DNA from: Eucalyptus grandis
Taxonomy: Eukaryota; Streptophyta; Magnoliopsida; Myrtales; Myrtaceae
Length of the DNA stretch: 64,000 nt
Assembly: GCF_016545825.1 (NCBI RefSeq)
Contig: NC_052620.1
Location: 16,740,001-16,804,000, forward strand
Reading direction: 5' to 3'
In this document: positions 1-11,823 of the stretch, piece by piece
How positions within the stretch are numbered: position 1 is the first letter of the stretch
Layout: every line of letters starts with the position of its first letter
Made by a program: the position numbers and the translations under genes
Notes under the pieces: model-generated
Databases searched by the model: none
What the model was told of the DNA's origin: nothing
Seen by the model: the letters and a program-made list of their open reading frames with translations, nothing else

Positions 1-359
1 TGTAATTTGGAGGGGATATAAGGTTGTAGATACATTGAAGTGTTGCGATAGCGTACCAGTTTATCTTGAAGCCAACCCATAAGCCATATGCTAAAGAGAG
101 TGGGCTCGATTGTAGGATGGGCTATGACAATATAGCCAGAAGTCAAAAGTTAATTGTCGTTGCTATTCAAACCTATGAACTAGGCTTGCGCATTCAATTA
201 TTTATTTCATGATTTTGATTCGAAAAATGATTTCATTTTGACTTGGCCAAAGGGAACGGGTGCTTTGTTGCATAAACATCACCATGTCCAAGTATAGCCA
301 TAAATCAAATGAATGACACCTTAGTGTAGTCTTCCCATCAATTCTCATTGTCGTATCTG

Positions 360-700
360 GCATATGATTTGTCATGTTATGTTGCATGTGACTATTGTCA
401 AGTCATGTATTCTTATTGTCATGTCTTGCATCAAATTTGACATGTCATGTTACATGGGACAATGCCATTTCATGTCTTGTATCCAATGTGCTATATCATG
501 CCTTTTCATCTCACTATCATGTATTGTTGTATTTAATTTGTCATGTCATGCTATATCTGATTATTACCATATCATGTCATTTAATTGCCATGTTCCATCT
601 TATTTGCCATGCTATAAATTGTGCAATTTTTAACATGTGATGTCATTGTATTGTCATGTCATGCTGCATGTGATTATTATCATGTCTTATCACTTTGTAG
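360..700. repeat. Degenerate TCATGT-rich low-complexity tract
   Basis: The motif TCATGT/CATGTCATG recurs at irregular spacing for about 340 bases, with phrases such as GTCATGTCATGCT returning several times. Open frames through it are by-products of the repeat. Bases 1-359 before it show no recognisable feature. Confidence 0.6.
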
Positions 701-719
701 TCATTTCTTTCATCTTATT

Positions 720-984
720 TGCCAAAGGGCATCGTGTATGCTAATCTGTGCACACATAACAAAACCCCCAAACTTAAGATCTCAAGTTTTCGTTTGACCT
801 ATTCCTTCTCACATGCACCAAGATAGTTGACTTTTCCATCACCATCCAGACATTGTGGGTATCCAATCGACTTAAGTTTATCTAAATTGATTGGTGGCGA
901 CTCTAATATGTTATTTGAGTTCATGATTATAAGTTAATTCTGCAAATTGCCCAAACCTAGGATTTGGGCAGTCGTAGCGACCGG
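720..984 (+). mobile_element. Possible Ty3/Gypsy (Tat-like) LTR end and leader
   Basis: TGGCGACTC at 895-903 resembles the tRNA-Arg-type primer-binding sites of plant Tat/Ogre Gypsy elements, and the C-rich sequence at 760-830 would suit an LTR 3' end. The leader seems to resume after the solo LTR at 1956. No matching second LTR or coding domain is visible, so this is tentative. Confidence 0.3.
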
Positions 985-1955
985 TGTTAGAGAAAACTTT
1001 CTTATCGGTTTTGAAGTTGACAAAACGTTTTTTTCATCAAAGTCTGAAGACCGCCAAACTCAAGACTTAAAATCTACCCTCATTGACAATTTCTAGACCG
1101 ACGAATAAATCTTATTCAGATGCAAGTTTATCTTTAAGGATTTGATCCGTTTGGTTGAAGATTATCTCACGACTGGAGGTAGCATCTAAAGATCCATTAT
1201 TTGTATTGCAAATAATTCGAGTAATTCAGATCTGTTGATTGGCGAAGTATACTTGGAAAATTCTACTTATGGAAACCTAGATCCTGATTGTATGGGCGAG
1301 CAGGATTGGTGGACTATCTTCACATTCCTTAAGTAACTCGAGATCTCTCTAATTGATTTTGTCCAACGGGTAGATTGGAAGAACTCCTTTGAAATGTGCC
1401 ATCGGATATGAAGGCATAGAGAAGTATATAAGGAATATGCTCTAGTTATTCGAGTGTGTGTGCGATAGATAAATTTCAAAGTCTAAAGCTCATTGTCCTT
1501 TGCTGATTCATTTGTTGAGCGAAAATTTGTACTCAAAAGAGAGTTTAGACATTTGTGAGACCTTAAGGAAATGTAGCAGAGTCTCTATACTATGGAATCA
1601 TAGACGTGATACTGCAACGACTCTTTTGATTCATAGTGAAATCCTACCAATGGGCTGTCAGTGCGGGAGAATGGACGTAGGCTTGGATTAAGCTGAACCA
1701 CTATAAATCTTATGTTCTTATTCTCTTCCCTAAACTTTTTTATTTTTCTTGTAACTCTATTGTTAGAGTATGATTTTCTCTACAAAGTTGGTATGCACCT
1801 TAACAAAGGTACATACTATCCAGGGCCACATATCGCTCAAGAATTATTGAAGTTATCCATATTCAGGTTAAAAGTAAAGTCGTATACTATATTTTGAAAA
1901 TTTTATTTTTAAACCTATTCACCCCCCCCTCTAGGTGCTCGTACTAGCTCTTTCA
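985..1955 (+). mobile_element. Solo Copia (Sirevirus-type) LTR, copy 1
   Basis: A 971-bp LTR begins TGTTAGAGAAAAC and ends CTCTTTCA, flanked by a perfect 5-bp duplication ACCGG at 980-984 and 1956-1960. It aligns along its length with the LTRs at 2511-3442 and, inverted, 59204-60127. Shared landmarks are GAAGTTGACAAAACG near the start, a TATATAAGGA promoter-like box near 1423 and CCCCCTCTAGGTG near the end. No internal region remains, so this is a solo LTR left by LTR-LTR recombination. Confidence 0.9.
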
Positions 1956-2510
1956 ACCGGCACTACTATCTAGCGAACCCCGATCTGCAAGATTCAAGGT
2001 GCCACAGCACGAACAATTTCATTCTTCCAAAGTGAATAGAAGATGCAGCTTGATAATGGACAGCTCAACTTTGCTAAAATAGACTTGATAGTGCTTCGGC
2101 CAGATAAAACCATATACTTATGCATTTTAGGATAAAGCATCGTTGGTCCAACTCAAGAGACGGAAATGATTCTTCCGGGAAAAACGCCATTCTGCAATAT
2201 TAGGCGTCGCAAACCACGCGTGGGATGCAAAGGGATCCTATACATCGGAGTCAGATCAAATCACATGGGTCTCGATCTAAAATAACATCGACAATTCATG
2301 ACCTCTCGATGGTATTACTCTGTTAGAAACGTGTTTGATATCGTTCGGCACCATCTTAGGGCAATGATGGTTTTCCCAATCGCAACCACAGATCAAACCG
2401 AAAATCAGTATCTATGCCATCACCCACTGGGGCCTTTACCCATTGGCCACCTTGTAGAATGACACTTTTTATTCATATCAAAGTCCGTCCGTACTCGTGA
2501 ACAAGATGAG
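1956..2510. other. Interval between the two solo LTRs, no gene seen
   Basis: About 550 bases without a convincing reading frame. It may continue the Gypsy-like leader interrupted by the first LTR. Confidence 0.4.
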
Positions 2511-3442
2511 TGTTGGAGAAATCTTCTTGAAGTGTTTTGAAGTTGACAAAACGTTTCTATCAGTCTAGTCTAAAGGCTTGCAGACTCTGTTATTTAAAGT
2601 CGAAGACCTCCGGACAGCCGAGACTCAAGACTCAAAGTCTATCCTCATTGACAGTCTCTAATCCGTTGAAGAAAGGCTATCCGAAGCTGGATGTTTCGTC
2701 AAGGATTTAACCTTATCAACGGAAAAGATCTCGTGGATGGAAGAGACGTAATGGAATCCTTTGATTGATCGAGATTGACTCGATAATTGAAGATCCGGTG
2801 ATTGCCTAAATATTATTGGAAGGTTCTACTTATGGAAACCGAGATCCTGATTGTATGGGCGAACAGGATTGATGGGCTATCGACACGTTCCTTTAATAGC
2901 TTGAACGATCTTCCTAATTAATTTCGTCCAACGGATAGATTGGAGGAATTCCTTTGGTAAGTGCTAACGGGTATGATGGCATAAAGGAGTATATAAGGAA
3001 GACGGTCTTAGTAATTCAACTAGTGCGCGATAGAAGAATTCCAAAGTCTGAAGCTCTTTTTGTTTAGACAATCCCTTTGAGCAAATACTTGTATACAAAA
3101 GAGAGTCTATATTTGTGAGAAACCTTGAGGAGGTGTGATGGAACATCTACACTTTGTGGAATCAAGGCAAAGCGTGTCTTGTAACTTCTTTTTGATCATA
3201 GTGAAATCCGGCCCGGTGGGGTGTCGGTGCGGAAGAATGGACATAGGCTTGGAATAAGCCGAACCACTATAAATCATGTGTTCAATTTTCTCTTCCTCAC
3301 TCTCTCTACCTCGATCGTATTTCATTTTGTTAATCAAGAAAGAATTTCCTTTCTATCGTTTGCCAAGAATCGCTTCCGTATCTCGACAAATTGTTTGTGC
3401 ACCTATTCACCCCCCCTCTAGGTGTTTATACTAGCTATCTCA
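2511..3442 (+). mobile_element. Solo Copia (Sirevirus-type) LTR, copy 2
   Basis: A 932-bp LTR from TGTTGGAGAAATC to CTAGCTATCTCA, bounded by a perfect 5-bp duplication ATGAG at 2506-2510 and 3443-3447. It carries the same landmarks as copy 1, including a TATATAAGGA box near 2990. The different duplications show that the two solo LTRs were separate insertions 555 bp apart in the same orientation. Confidence 0.9.
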
Positions 3443-3667
3443 ATGAGTAGTTGCAAACAAGGATGTTTGGTGAAGATACATTTTGCGGGTCATGTCTGCC
3501 CATAAGACTGATCAAAGAGTTTTGATCCATTACTACACGCCATCCTTGTTTGGCAAACAAAAGGACTGATCAAATTGATGCATCCGCCATATACCTAAAC
3601 CCCCTTAATTCGGGTGCTTGATCATGCTCCACCGAATATAATGAAGCCAATCACTATGGTAATCATG

Positions 3668-4453
3668 GCTAAACCCGTTAAACAGGTAAGTCGGGTTGGG
3701 TTTGTGTTGGTTTATAAATGATCCGATCTAAATTAATTCATTTAAACCGTTTATGATCCATTTATTGCAGTGCAAAAAATTTTATCCATACTCGACTCAT
3801 ACCCGACCCATTTAATTAAACTTAAGAAAGCTTATTTCTTATATATATTAAAAATGGTATTGCAACAACACAAATTTAATGGACAATTTTTATTTAATTA
3901 TTTTTTATTTTTTAAAAATTAATTTTTTAATTATTTTTATCTTTACTTTTTAAGAATATAATTTTTAATTTTCTTTTTCTTTTTCTTTTTTATTTTTTGT
4001 TCTTCTTCTTCTTTGGCCGGCCGCCGGCCACAACGACAGCTGGCAACCGGCCATAAGCGAGCCTTGAGCTCGTGAGGCTCGCCGACACCGACGCCGGCGA
4101 GCTTGAAGCTTGCTTGGCCGATCGCCGGCCATCGTCGTGCCGACCACCGGAAGGAGGAAGAAGAAAGAAGAAAGAAAAAGAGAAGAAAATTAAAATAAAA
4201 AAATAATTATAATTTTGATTTTTATAATAAAAAAAAATTGTAAAGTTAAAGAGGAAAAGAGAGATTGTGAGGTTTTGGTTGAAAATGGGTTCTAAATCCA
4301 ATTCATTTAAGACCTACTTAAGACCCACCTATTTTAAGTTTTTAATTGTTAAACCTATTTAACTACTTTTTGTCAAAAAATAAGTGACCCATATATGACC
4401 CATTTATGATTTAAATGGGTCATATATGAGTGTAAGACCTATTTTGTCACCTC
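3668..4453. mobile_element. Probable hAT-like non-autonomous element, GC-rich core
   Basis: A 786-bp segment is bounded by an identical 8-bp repeat TAATCATG at 3660-3667 and 4454-4461, the TSD length of hAT elements. The right end reads TTTGTCACCTC, but the left end matches it only weakly. Both halves carry diverged inverted copies of a 'gggt(c/t)...aaatgggtcat' subterminal sequence. The core at 4010-4150 is GC-rich (GCCGGC-type repeats) and flanked by T-rich and A-rich blocks. Confidence 0.6.
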
Positions 4454-4461
4454 TAATCATG

Positions 4462-5096
4462 ACCTCATCAAAAGTGTCTAATAACCCTCCAAGCTTGTGC
4501 CACCGATCTAATAAGGACAGCTTGTGCCACTGGCTTGATAAGGATCAACTTATTTGCTGGCGTCAAATACTGACCCGTCCAGGATTGAAACCGACAGCAA
4601 GTATGATCAATAAGTTTACGGCCCCATGTTGCGTGATGACCTTTCGAGTTTCCAACACGGTATCCCAAAATGTCTGTCTTGTAGTACCAGATCACAACAA
4701 TTCCACGGCTCCATAATCGACAAGTATCAGGGCACTGACAGGTGAAAACTACTCGCACAGCACCAATTTCACGCCATTCGAGTAACAGACCGCCTGACGT
4801 ACCAGTTGGGAAATCCACAGCTGAAATAAAAACCAATTCTGGTTGTGTCATCTAGAAGGTCCTGTGGGTATTGAACTGTCAAGGCACGCCCACAACCCTG
4901 ACTGTTCCAAGCGAGGCTTCTCATGGCCACAAAGAAATCGTTGCTGGGGCCGCTCCCTCGCCCAAGATTATTGAGCATGAATTAATAAAGAAGACTCAAG
5001 TTGAACGATTCTATGGTGAGTAGTGAACGCAGTACATACCTGAGGATTAGGGAGTGGAGATGGTGATGCCTCAGGATATTCTGTCGCATCTCGGCT
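4462..5096. other. Intergenic, no confident gene
   Basis: An unbroken minus-strand frame at 4468-4851 would encode 127 residues that I do not recognise. It has no visible partner exon or promoter. It may be a gene relic or chance. Confidence 0.3.
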
Positions 5097-5348
5097 TGTT
5101 GGAGATACTATTGAATATTATTGAAGATGCCAATTCTGGCATTGATCTTGATTATGATATCGATTGATTCAGTCAATCAATCAGGGGCTAGTTTAGAAAA
5201 TGGGAAAATTGTAATTCTTGTATATTTTTTCTTATTTTTTATTTTGTCTTTACACTATAAATAGGGCAATGTATTTGTACACAAGACAATACAACACAAT
5301 ACAAAATTCCCCCCACTTTCTCTCCATTTTGTGACATGGTATCAAAGC
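5097..5348 (+). mobile_element. Short Copia LTR plus primer-binding site
   Basis: The sequence from TGTTGGAGATACT to TTTGTGACA (5097-5336, about 240 bp) has LTR architecture. It has a TATAAATAGGG promoter box at 5256-5266, an AC-rich R/U5 region, and directly after the terminal CA the sequence TGGTATCAAAGC (5337-5348). That is one base from the initiator-Met tRNA primer-binding site TGGTATCAGAGC typical of Copia elements. No second LTR is visible, so the element is a 5' fragment. Confidence 0.7.
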
Positions 5349-6020
5349 CACCCTCTCCAATGTAGCTTCCGCAGGTCCACAAATTGCCTCCGTCTCTTCC
5401 CGATTTGCTATTGCGAAAAAAGCGTTGCAAAACAAATCGGCACTTGGTAGGAATTCACGTTCAGACATACGATGGCCAAAGACAAGAGCACACTTACTGG
5501 AGAAAATTCTTAAGTGGAGTAGATTCCAAATTCGCCTCAGAATAAGGATTCGGATCAAATCGATCCAAACAAAGATGAGCAATCTGCTCAACACACTGCC
5601 GATCTAGCCCTTGCTCCAGCGCATGTTTCCGGCTAGGTCCAATGGCCACCAGTTCAATGGTTTCCGGTTCAGGGCCCATGGGCCGTTGGGCCAAACCAAT
5701 CACGGACCCCATACGGCACAACTGGAGAAGAAGCAGATTCTAGATTTCAGCCCATTGGAGGAGGGCCCGCACTCTTCAATGCAAGGCCTGAAATGGGCTG
5801 GACGGGCTTGAGCCCGAGACCCAGATCTGTTCCGCAAGCAAACCCCTACCTGAACATGGCACCAGGTTTCGTCCCAATCAGCAGCGGCCATCTAGAGCCC
5901 GAGACCCAGATCTGTTTGTCGACGTTTAGACCCATAAAGATTCAGCTGAACGTCGCATCAGCTGCGTGGATCTGCCAAATCGACGAAGATGGCCACCCAA
6001 ATTTACCAACGAGAGCTTAG
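5349..6020 (+). pseudogene. Degenerate leader/gag-like region after the Copia LTR
   Basis: A plus-strand frame can be followed from about 5530 to 6020 with one stop near 5620. It is rich in Pro, Gly and Gln and lies where gag should begin. No gag, zinc-knuckle or protease motif is recognisable, so assignment rests on position alone. Confidence 0.3.
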
Positions 6021-7219
6021 GTACATCGAAAACTTATAGATTGATGTCCAACGCATTTCAAGGTAAGCTCATTCATTTGAGATGATTCATCCACGTAAAC
6101 ATCATTTGTTTGGATCCACACATAACGTAATGTGGAAATTTAATGCATGAAGATTTGGAGCTGTGGTCTAATATAATTTATTATCTGGATTAGAAGAAAA
6201 ACGGAGATTCATGCCCATTAGCTTCAACACAATGAATGAGCTCACTTTCAAATCGGTCCATATCTTCCTCCATCCCCAATTAATTCCAAATTGATGAATT
6301 ACATACTTGAACATCACCCACATTACATTTTAGTTAGGTTTGCATGCATGTGGATGATGTCCAACTAGGAAATGAGGAAAATATAGTCCATCTAAATTAT
6401 CTCATGTATATAACTATTCCAAACCCAATTCCACGGTCCCTTCTGCTACTAGTGGATCATAGCGACGACATTGGGCAAGTTTCTCTCAGTCCCAAGATCG
6501 TCTACGGTAAAACACGTGCATAGCTTAATAGGGGCCATCCATTCTGCTCTAGTATCATCATCATATTAAGCCTAATACCTAACCAAGTTGCGCTAGAATT
6601 TCTCACTCAAGTGATAAAAAAGAGAGGCAATTTTTCTCCTTAAGGCATTGTCTGCATTCTTAACAGCAATCCATGATCACCAGTAGCCGATTCACATGAC
6701 ATGAAATCTCTTAAACAAGATGATAAAACCTCAACAAGCTGTTTCAGTCAGGATTACATGAACCGCGAACTAGAACTGATGACACCTCTGCAACTCGGGA
6801 AATGCATCAGTGAGTTACCGATAAATAGAGTGGTTTGCATTTCTCGTGTCTTTAATCTTTAAGAGTGGATTTCTGCGGACGACCTAAGTCTGCCCAAGGA
6901 TCTGGCCTCTCTTTCAGATACCGTCTTTACAGCTATTTGAACAATGTCCCAACGTCATCAGGCCTTCAATGAACTTTTCTTATTTTCATATGACCAAAGT
7001 TTGGCAAACAAACTATGGGCTAGCTGCACTGAATTGCAACAATTGGACTTGGGACATTCCATACACAATGATAGATTTCAGACGTGAAATTATGTACAAC
7101 CATCAGTTTCCAGAGCCTACATTAGACTGAGAAAACCATAACATAAGTATTTACGATAGAACAGGCAACTTGAAAGAAATGTACGAACATATGCATCTTG
7201 GAAGTGTACAATTGTATAA
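6021..7219. other. Intergenic; 3' flank of the BSD-domain gene
   Basis: No convincing frame. The part nearest 7219 should contain the 3' untranslated region of the minus-strand BSD gene. Confidence 0.4.
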
Positions 7220-9811
7220 TCATACCTCGTCGATGTCATCAACATTGAGCCAATCATTTGATTCCTTAATCTCCAGATCACGATCGGTCACCTTCTCAGA
7301 TTTAGCACCTTTCTTATCACCAAGATTCACCTCTTTGCTAGAGTCATCAGAGCTTCCACCTAACTGAACCCAGTCTCTCGAATCTTTTGTGGAAGAATCA
7401 GAGCCATAGGTAACTTTCTTATAAGTTGTGGGCATGTCTCCATCATCATCCTCGAGATCACTAAATGACACGTCCTCGTCATTCTCTATATGAACGGTGG
7501 TTCCTCTTGCATCAGCTCCTTCCAAAGTCTCCTCCTCCTTCAACCAATCATCAGCATCATCTTCAGACTTTTCATCCAAGACCCTTGAAGAGGATCCAGA
7601 ATGTGAATGCTGATACTCTTTCTGATACATCGTTTTTTCCTCGACAACAGGTTTTTCAATAATTTGTATTTCAGTGACCTCCACCGGATGTTTCTCCGTC
7701 TCAGTGATAGCCACTGCTGCGGGTTCAGTTGCTCCAGCAACAGAGAGTTGAGAAGGTGCAGATTCAGATTGAGCACCTGAAGGCACGGATAAATGTTCTT
7801 CATGTGATGAATCCACAGAGTCTGTTCTTGAATCTCTTCCAGACCAGCCTGATTCAACTTTTGCATTGCCCCGGTTCTGTAACTCATGCATCAGCATTGC
7901 TCTTGCTTCCAATATCTGCAACCAAGGAAGGTGACACACGGCATCTCACACTCAATAGGAAAAATAAGATTGATGGAAATAATTTGCAAAACTGAAATCT
8001 CATGAAAAAGCAAAATTTCCATAAAATTTGGCATTTTCTTTTTTTCTTGGACAAATAAGAAGTGAGATTAAAGTACTCAAAATGGAGAAATCAATAACAG
8101 TACAATTGAACCACCAAGAATGCTCAACAGTCCAGGACCTATGGTTCAATGACGCGTATTGGATAGTCTGCATCTTACCCGGTCCATGAGGTTAGTTGGG
8201 TTATTTCGAATTCCGTTTGGACATTGTTCATATGGACATTGTTCATATATAACGTTCGAACAATGTCCAATTGTCAATTGTTAGTGTGGTGATTTCAAAT
8301 GTCTGTGTCCATATGTGTTAAACGATCTTAAGTGGTTAATGCAAAAAGAAATCGCACAACTAGAGCAAAAAGAAATGCCTGACCAAACACCCACTTGTTT
8401 TAGCAAAATTTAGCTAGCAACTTGCTCTTTCTGCAAACGTATCAAATCCAAGTATATGCATACAGTCAGCAGAAGTCGCATCTCTTGCACAAAATCTCCA
8501 TATTGTCATAGTTTAAATTTGATCAACAGGCATTTTGTTAAAGAAAAGATGTACACAATGTTGTAGAGCTTTTCCTGCCACATCCCATTGAGCCTTTAAA
8601 GAATATAACTTGGGTAACAAAAAACATTAATGGAAGTACAAAAAGGATTGAATGCTGTAAATCTGTGGAGAACTAGAATGTTGAAATAACTAATTCTGGC
8701 TGGAAGACCATATGAAGGATAACATCTGAAATTAAAGGAATTGAGGCCACAAAAATATGAATCATCTCTATATTTAAGTTAAAACACACTCTATCTCACA
8801 ACACTTGTTATTCTTCCAAAACTACTCTTCATTATATGATAAGAAAGACTAACAATCAAATCCCAACCACCACCCAAGCAACAATAAATAATAATCCTCA
8901 CCCAATTTCTCCACTCAAAGAAAAACTACCCTTTTTCTTTTCTAAGGCAACTATTAATCTATTTTTTTCTTACATATATATTCGACTGCACACACCCATA
9001 GCACGTGCTCAACACTAATGACCTATATTAGTTATCATTTAACATGAATTAGCTACTAGGACCAGGTTGACATGCAATTTCATGACTACCCGATCCAGGA
9101 AGCGTCACATGCACCTATAATAAATAGACATTGTCGTAATGTCAAAGAACAATCACAATTATCATGTAATAGAGAAACTATATATACAAAAATTTGGGAC
9201 CAATAATGACATACAGCATGGCAACCAATACATAGAAGTGGTGAGATATTTCCCTAAGAAAGCCAGATCATGATTGCAGATATAAATAGATGCTCACAAA
9301 AAGCAACCTCTGTGGCAGAGTGGGTGAACATTTTCACAAGAGATCATGCATAACTCTCTTTCTTCATAGGAGAGAACCATCAATCAATAAGTATTATGTA
9401 CTTAACAAAATACTTTAATGCTTGAAAGTACTCACTTGTGGTGTTGAAAGTAGTTCGGCTTCTTGTTTGTTGAGTCTGGGATGCAAAAGAACAAAGTAAA
9501 TCTTCCAGAAACAACCATCACTCATGTACTCTGAGCATAGTTCCATCCTAAGAGCAGCTAATCTTGGTGCAAGCCGTTCAATCGCTAAAGCGTGCTCTTC
9601 TTGCGCATCAGACAGTTCAAATTCTACAGAAGCAATTTAGGTAGTTTCACTAAAGCAGAACTCCTAAATATAAGCTTCTTTGAAAAAAAAAAAATATATC
9701 TAATTCAAATGGAGAGAATAACATATTTAGGTGGTATAAACTAAGTATATCAAATTAAAAACCAAACAAATTATTCTAGGAAACGTGCGCGCGCACGCGC
9801 GCTTGAGAGAG

Positions 9812-9851
<40 letters not shown>

Positions 9852-11574
9852 AGGGAGAATTTCCCACGGACTCTGCCTATATCAAACCAGTTACTGTCAA
9901 AGAAACATGGCTGCATCAACATAATGTTATGTCCATCATAAGTATAGAGGACCAAGGAGGCTAGTGATTCCAAACTAAATCAATCTACAATAAAGCCTTA
10001 ACATGACCATATGCAGAAATTAGAAATCTGGCAAAAGAATGAAGACAACAAGTGCAGCAGATTGAAACAATTCACAACTGCAACAGAGATAGAGCCACAA
10101 TATGACAAGCATAATGAAAATAAGAAATCAGACCGAAAATAACGGTTACCCCATTACTTGCCACATGTTTGTGTCTCCTCAAGCCCTACCTCAATTGATT
10201 ATAGCCAAAGCAAGAAAAGAGTTAATCAAGTTCTCATGATTACTCACAAAATAAGATGATCCTCGTCCATACTCCAACAGAGCGCTTCTAATTTAAACAA
10301 ACACTTCAAAAACACAGTTTTGAAAATCTTGTAAAACTACTCTCATCTGGATTGCTCCCATGGTAGGAGTTAATGCATACTAATGCATGCTATCATTGGC
10401 ATCAATCATCTCGCAGTACTAGCTAAATGGGTTGTCAAAAGGCGTCTGGGCTACAAAACGATAGCAAACCGATTCCATTATAATGCTTTTCGACTTCCAA
10501 TACTCTTTCCTGGTATCAACTTATAGACAGTGATCTTTAAAAAACATAAATGCTCTTTTTCTTACGCTGAAGAACAAATTGCCGTCCACCCTACAATGTT
10601 CTGGAGTCCAGATAGAGCCCAACTCATCCTAGTCATGACAACAAATTCAGTATCTACTACCTTTTCACTAGGAAAATGTAAAACAGCCATAAAATCGACA
10701 GAAACAAAAGCTCCAGCAAAACCCCACAAATGAAGATATAGCCAACGCGACAAACATAAATGACAACACAGTCAAATACCTAAATCAATCTCCACTGATT
10801 CGATTCGAATTGAGAGCAAGTCATACCCACCAAACAGCAATACAGCACTGATACAGGAACGACCGATTACGTGACCTACAATAACAAATTAACTCCATTG
10901 AATCAAACAGCAACTATACCATCAGAATAAGCATCTTCATTATCCGGTAGAGGGAAATCAAGCCAGGTCTCGGGATGCATCGCAATGTTCCTCGCAAAAG
11001 CCAAGACCTCCTCTGTCACTCCAACTGCATTTCCAACCAAACCCTCATCCACGGAATCCCCCTCCGGCCCCAGCTGCAGTAAATTGGAAGCGATCTTAGT
11101 GAACTCCCATACGGTCTTGTTGTTCGACAATTTGGAGATCCCGCTCCTGAACCTGCCGCTAATCTCCGCGAAATCGCTTCGTATCCCGGCGATCAGCGCC
11201 TCATCGTCGGGATCCTCCCGATCGGACGGCTCCTGCGGCGGAGGCGGCCCACCGGGCGGCGGCGGGGAGCTTGGATCGGGACCTCCGGCCTGCCGTGCCG
11301 GAGGGGGCGAGGAAGGATCAGGCGGAGGCGCGAGGAAGGAGGCGACGCCCCAGAGTTGCCGGGTCAGGGTCTTCTTGAGCTCGGAGAGGTCTTCTTTGAC
11401 GCCTCTAGGGGACTCATTGGACGGGGAGGACGGCGAGCCCGATGGCCCGACGGCCGTCTTCGGTGGCGGAGAGGGATCGGGGCTGGTGGCGCCAGGGTTC
11501 CGATCGGATTCTTCGTCGCCGTCGTCGTCGTCGAGCTTGAGCGAATTGGCGATGGATCGAGCTAGCCACGACAT
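7220..11574 (-). CDS. BSD domain-containing protein, three exons
   Basis: Minus-strand gene with coding exons 11574-10920, 9623-9436 and 7915-7220 (655, 188 and 696 bp; about 512 residues). Both introns are GT-AG and the joined frame is continuous: exon 1 ends one base into a codon and exon 3 starts in phase 0. The start is the ATG at 11574 (GCCGCCATG), giving MSWLARSIANSL, the usual N terminus of plant BSD proteins; a longer in-frame start at 11664 encodes only low-complexity Ser/Pro. Next come a Pro/Ser-rich linker and a BSD domain across the exon 1/2 junction with the ETWLDFPL core and GCFWKIYFVLLHP. Exon 3 encodes an acidic tail with three spaced motifs: DDWLKEE, RDWVQLG and NDWLNVDD. The BSD fold occurs in TFIIH p62 and in synapse-associated proteins; the plant role is not established. 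The stop (7220-7222) overlaps a plausible splice donor GAG|GTATGA, so a further exon is possible. Confidence 0.9.
7916..9435 (-). other. Intron 2 of the BSD-domain gene
   Basis: A 1520-bp intron with donor GTGAGT at the 9435 side and acceptor TTGCAG before 7915. It is AT-rich, with no gene or clear element visible. Confidence 0.8.
9624..10919 (-). other. Intron 1 of the BSD-domain gene
   Basis: A 1296-bp intron, donor GTATAG and acceptor TTCTGTAG. It contains the alternating CG/GA microsatellite at 9784-9847. Short open frames at 10530-10753 have no family signature. Confidence 0.85.
9784..9847. repeat. Alternating CG tract followed by (GA)n microsatellite
   Basis: Bases 9784-9802 are 19 strictly alternating purine-pyrimidine bases made mainly of CG and CA steps. 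About 43 bases of GA repeat (9805-9847) follow, with one interruption. Both lie within intron 1 of the BSD gene. Confidence 0.9.
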
Positions 11575-11589
11575 GGCGGCGAGTTGGGG

Positions 11590-11640
11590 ATGAGTCGGTG
11601 GCGGCGACGACGGCGACGACGGCGGCGACGACGGCGGCGA
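11590..11640. repeat. GGCGAC-type trinucleotide-rich tract in the BSD 5' leader
   Basis: Repeated GGCGAC/GACGGC units run directly upstream of the BSD start codon. If transcribed from the minus strand they give a pyrimidine- and GC-rich leader. No TATA box is evident near it. Confidence 0.7.
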
Positions 11641-11823
11641 TTGAGCTTGAGCCCTTGGTTTCACCGAGTTGCGGACTCAGCAAATCATGACTTGTGGGTT
11701 TCAGCTTGGAGTTTGACATTGGATGATGATATCATGATAGTTCCTTTGAAACGACGCCGCCTTCAGGTCTGATTTTTATGTTCCCGATTTCGTGCAAAAT
11801 CCACGTCAAGCGGTATGTAAAAT

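Noticed and set aside
4468..4851. 127-codon minus-strand frame as a gene
   Set aside because: The composition is protein-like, but I could not assign a family, find a neighbouring exon or see a promoter; kept only as a note.
10985..11593. 202-codon plus-strand frame across BSD exon 1
   Set aside because: It is antisense to the well-supported BSD coding exon, GC-rich and proline/glycine biased; a shadow frame.
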